The position numbers and the translations under genes are program-made. The notes below the pieces were generated by a model. That model made no database searches, had not been told where the DNA came from, and saw nothing but the letters and a program-made list of their open reading frames with translations. From contig JAGQGA010000206.1 of the NCBI GenBank assembly GCA_020432595.1, positions 1-7,019 of the forward strand: a stretch of DNA of 7,019 nt, in the 5' to 3' direction. This DNA comes from Anaerolineales bacterium. Lineage in GTDB: Bacteria > Chloroflexota > Anaerolineae > Promineifilales > Promineifilaceae. Shown here one piece after another: positions 5,580-7,019 of the stretch. The first letter of the stretch is position 1, and each line of letters starts with the position of its first letter.

Positions 5580-6566
5580 ATGGCTGATTTGGCAACCACT
5601 TACCTGGGGTTGAAGCTGAAAAACCCGCTTATTGCATCGGCTTCGCCGCTTTCTGCCGATGTGGACACCGTGAAGCAGCTTGCGGCTGCCGGAGCAGCCG
5701 CTGTGGTGCTGCCTTCGCTGTTTGAGGAACAAATTGAGGTGGAGCGGATGCGGTTGGGCACCCATCATCGTGATTTGTTGCCCGAAGGTTTGCGTCATGT
5801 TCCTGATCTGGCCGGGTATAACCAAGGGTTGAGCGGATATATTGCACACCTCTACAAAGTGAAAAAAGCGGTTGATATTCCCGTGATTGCTAGTATCAAC
5901 GCATATGAGGGTGGAGATTGGGCACATTATGCGCGGATTTTAGAGTCGGCGGGGGCGGATGCGCTGGAGTTGAATATTTACTACTTATCAGCCAAGCCGC
6001 ACGCTTCAGGGGCGCAGGTGGAGCAGATGTATTTGAACCTGGTGCGGGATATTCGGGGGAGTTTGCAGAAGATTCCGGTGGCAGTGAAGGTGAGTCCGTA
6101 TTTTAGTGCCATGGCACATATGGCGCAGCAAATAACGGCCGTTGGTGCCTCCGGCCTAGTCTTGTTCAACCGCTTCTATCAGCCAGATTTTGACATTGAG
6201 ACAAGGCAGGTAACACCTAGCCTTGACCTAAGCAGTTCCACCGAACTGCGGCTGCGGCTGCGCTGGGCGGCCATTTTGTCGCCACAAATAACGGCCGATA
6301 TTGCCATTACCGGGGGTGTTCATTCCACGCAAGATGTCGTAAAGGCACTCATGGCTGGGGCAACGGTGACGATGATGACCTCGGCACTGTACAAAAACGG
6401 CATCAACTATTTGACGACGCTGCGCGATGGGTTGAGTAGCTGGCTGGATAAACACGGGTATGAGTCTGTGGCTGATGTGCGCGGGGTGATGAGCCAAAAA
6501 TATGTGGCTGACCCTGCTGCCCTGGAACGCGCCAATTATATGTATGTGTTGCAGTCCAATACATAG
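5580..6566 (+). CDS. Dihydroorotate dehydrogenase-like flavoprotein lacking the catalytic motif
   Basis: This 328-residue TIM-barrel protein belongs to the group annotated as dihydroorotate dehydrogenase-like. Family features: the N-terminal LGLKLKNPLIASASPLS (9-25), ELN at 130-132, VKVSP with K170, N197, and the FMN-phosphate region TGGV (244-247) with GATVTMMTSAL (260-270). FMN binding is therefore likely. True enzymes have N-x-S-C/S-P-N, with Cys or Ser as the base. Here the segment after N132 is IYYLSAK, so the base position is Tyr135 and the Pro-Asn is gone. It is unlikely to make orotate for pyrimidine synthesis; its substrate is unknown. AAAGGAG at 5565-5571 lies 8 bases before ATG 5580, a strong start. 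Relatives are, as I recall, sometimes found near pyruvate:ferredoxin oxidoreductase genes, which suggests anaerobic redox metabolism, but none is in this window. Confidence 0.9.
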   Translation: MADLATTYLGLKLKNPLIASASPLSADVDTVKQLAAAGAAAVVLPSLFEEQIEVERMRLGTHHRDLLPEGLRHVPDLAGYNQGLSGYIAHLYKVKKAVDIPVIASINAYEGGDWAHYARILESAGADALELNIYYLSAKPHASGAQVEQMYLNLVRDIRGSLQKIPVAVKVSPYFSAMAHMAQQITAVGASGLVLFNRFYQPDFDIETRQVTPSLDLSSSTELRLRLRWAAILSPQITADIAITGGVHSTQDVVKALMAGATVTMMTSALYKNGINYLTTLRDGLSSWLDKHGYESVADVRGVMSQKYVADPAALERANYMYVLQSNT

Positions 6567-6597
6567 GACAAGTTTGCAAACTTGTCCTCCATTTTTT
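6565..6597 (+). terminator. Perfect 24-base palindrome followed by T6, likely terminator or attenuator
   Basis: 6565-6588 is a perfect palindrome with 12-base arms (AGGACAAGTTTG and its complement) that begins on the last two bases of the DHOD-like stop codon. Three bases (CCA) separate it from TTTTTT at 6592-6597. As RNA it would form a 10-pair stem with a tight loop. The next gene's ribosome binding site starts at 6598, so it may weaken rather than abolish read-through. Confidence 0.65.
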
Positions 6598-6611
6598 AGG
6601 AGCGTGTAGCC

Positions 6612-7019
6612 ATGAAAGAAGCAACTGTGGGTAACTGGATGACGGTTGAGCCGCTGGCGGTAACGCCAAATGAGACGTTGCTGGTGGCGCACGAACGAAT
6701 GCAGGTGGCGAATATTCGTCACCTGCCGGTGATAGATGATTGGGTGTCGCGCCGAGTCATCGGGCTGATGACGCTGGGGCAAATTCGGCAGGCGGAACTG
6801 GAGGTGGCGGCGATGTACAGGGGGAGTGAAATACGGCCGTTAGTTTCCCAATCCAAAACAGTGGGCGAATTGTTAACGGCCGTTCCCATCACCATTGCCC
6901 CCGACGAACCCCTAGCCGAAGCTGCCCGGCTGATGCTGGCGCACAAACTAACGGCGCTGCCCGTCACCGATGACGATAACCAGTTGCTAGGCATCATCAC
7001 CGAATCCGATATTTTTGGC
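6612..7019 (+). CDS. Tandem CBS-domain (Bateman) protein (3' partial)
   Basis: The reading frame opens at ATG 6612, with AGGAG at 6598-6602 nine bases upstream, and is still open at the window edge after 136 codons. The protein begins MKEATVGNWMT. CBS1 spans about residues 5-60 (VGNWMT, RHLPVID, VIGLMTLGQI) and CBS2 about 83-136 (VPITIAPDEPLAEAARLM, LTALPVTD, LLGIITESDIF). CBS pairs bind AMP, ATP, SAM or similar ligands and act as energy or redox sensors, alone or attached to an effector domain. The edge prevents seeing any further domain. It lies 45 bases behind the DHOD-like gene on the same strand with a palindromic terminator-like element between, so co-transcription is partial at best. 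Confidence 0.9.
   Translation, partial: MKEATVGNWMTVEPLAVTPNETLLVAHERMQVANIRHLPVIDDWVSRRVIGLMTLGQIRQAELEVAAMYRGSEIRPLVSQSKTVGELLTAVPITIAPDEPLAEAARLMLAHKLTALPVTDDDNQLLGIITESDIFG

Larger units (their letters stand above)
1408..6884. repeat. Dispersed decamer palindrome family AACGGCCGTT
   Basis: Nine exact copies start at 1408, 1665, 1692, 2686, 3217, 3400, 4393, 6134 and 6875. Near copies lie at 4821 (ending CT), 6290 (ending AT) and 6832 (TACGGCCGTT). About 0.007 exact copies would be expected by chance at even base composition. Seven exact copies are inside genes on either strand, and two build the terminator at 1661-1710. All 12 CGGCCG hexamers I found lie inside this larger motif. It recalls the cyanobacterial HIP1 palindrome in behaviour but not in sequence. 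Confidence 0.9.

Noticed and set aside
6228..6782. Antisense open frame (184 codons) under the DHOD-like and CBS genes
   Set aside because: It spans two well-supported opposite-strand genes and their intergenic palindrome, and its translation has no recognisable motif.

Overview
This 7.0 kb window looks like chromosomal DNA of a free-living bacterium of moderate GC content, most likely a Chloroflexota (Anaerolineae-like) genome. That placement is inferred from gene style, not from a marker gene. It rests on a prealbumin-fold/RTX surface protein, a DevR/DevS-type two-component pair, a dihydroorotate-dehydrogenase-like protein followed by a CBS protein, and a very over-represented decamer palindrome, AACGGCCGTT, with nine exact copies in 7 kb.

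Layout. (1) 1-1629, plus strand: the C-terminal 542 residues of a large secreted protein cut by the window edge. It has 3.8 prealbumin-like repeats of exactly 92 residues, then 16 RTX nonapeptides in unbroken register. It ends at a strong intrinsic terminator (1661-1710) whose stem is made from two copies of the decamer palindrome. (2) 1902-2858, plus: a family 2 glycosyltransferase with its own ribosome binding site. A strong hairpin terminator (2891-2930) separates it from the convergent gene. (3) 5282 down to 2938, minus: a two-gene operon, response regulator first and cytoplasmic GAF-GAF histidine kinase second, 5 bases apart. Both proteins resemble the mycobacterial DevR/DevS (DosR/DosS) pair in sequence and gene order. 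Both GAF domains keep the His and Tyr that in DevS are the haem ligand and its distal-pocket partner. (4) 5283-5579: a divergent control region. It holds a near-leaderless promoter for the operon, a large imperfect hairpin of REP type, and two 16-base dyads of CRP/FNR geometry placed 22 bases apart in front of the plus-strand gene. (5) 5580-6566, plus: a dihydroorotate-dehydrogenase-like flavoprotein that has lost the catalytic Cys/Ser motif. (6) 6612-7019, plus, cut by the window edge: a tandem CBS-domain protein. A perfect 24-base palindrome lies between (5) and (6).

How it may work together. The left third is cell-surface biology: a secreted repeat protein and a sugar transferase, each its own transcription unit. 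The right two thirds look like sensing and redox metabolism: a possible gas or redox sensor kinase with its regulator, divergent from a flavoprotein whose promoter carries CRP/FNR-like sites, then a nucleotide-sensing CBS protein. A functional link between the divergent units is inference only. There are no rRNA or tRNA genes, transposases or CRISPR arrays that I can see.
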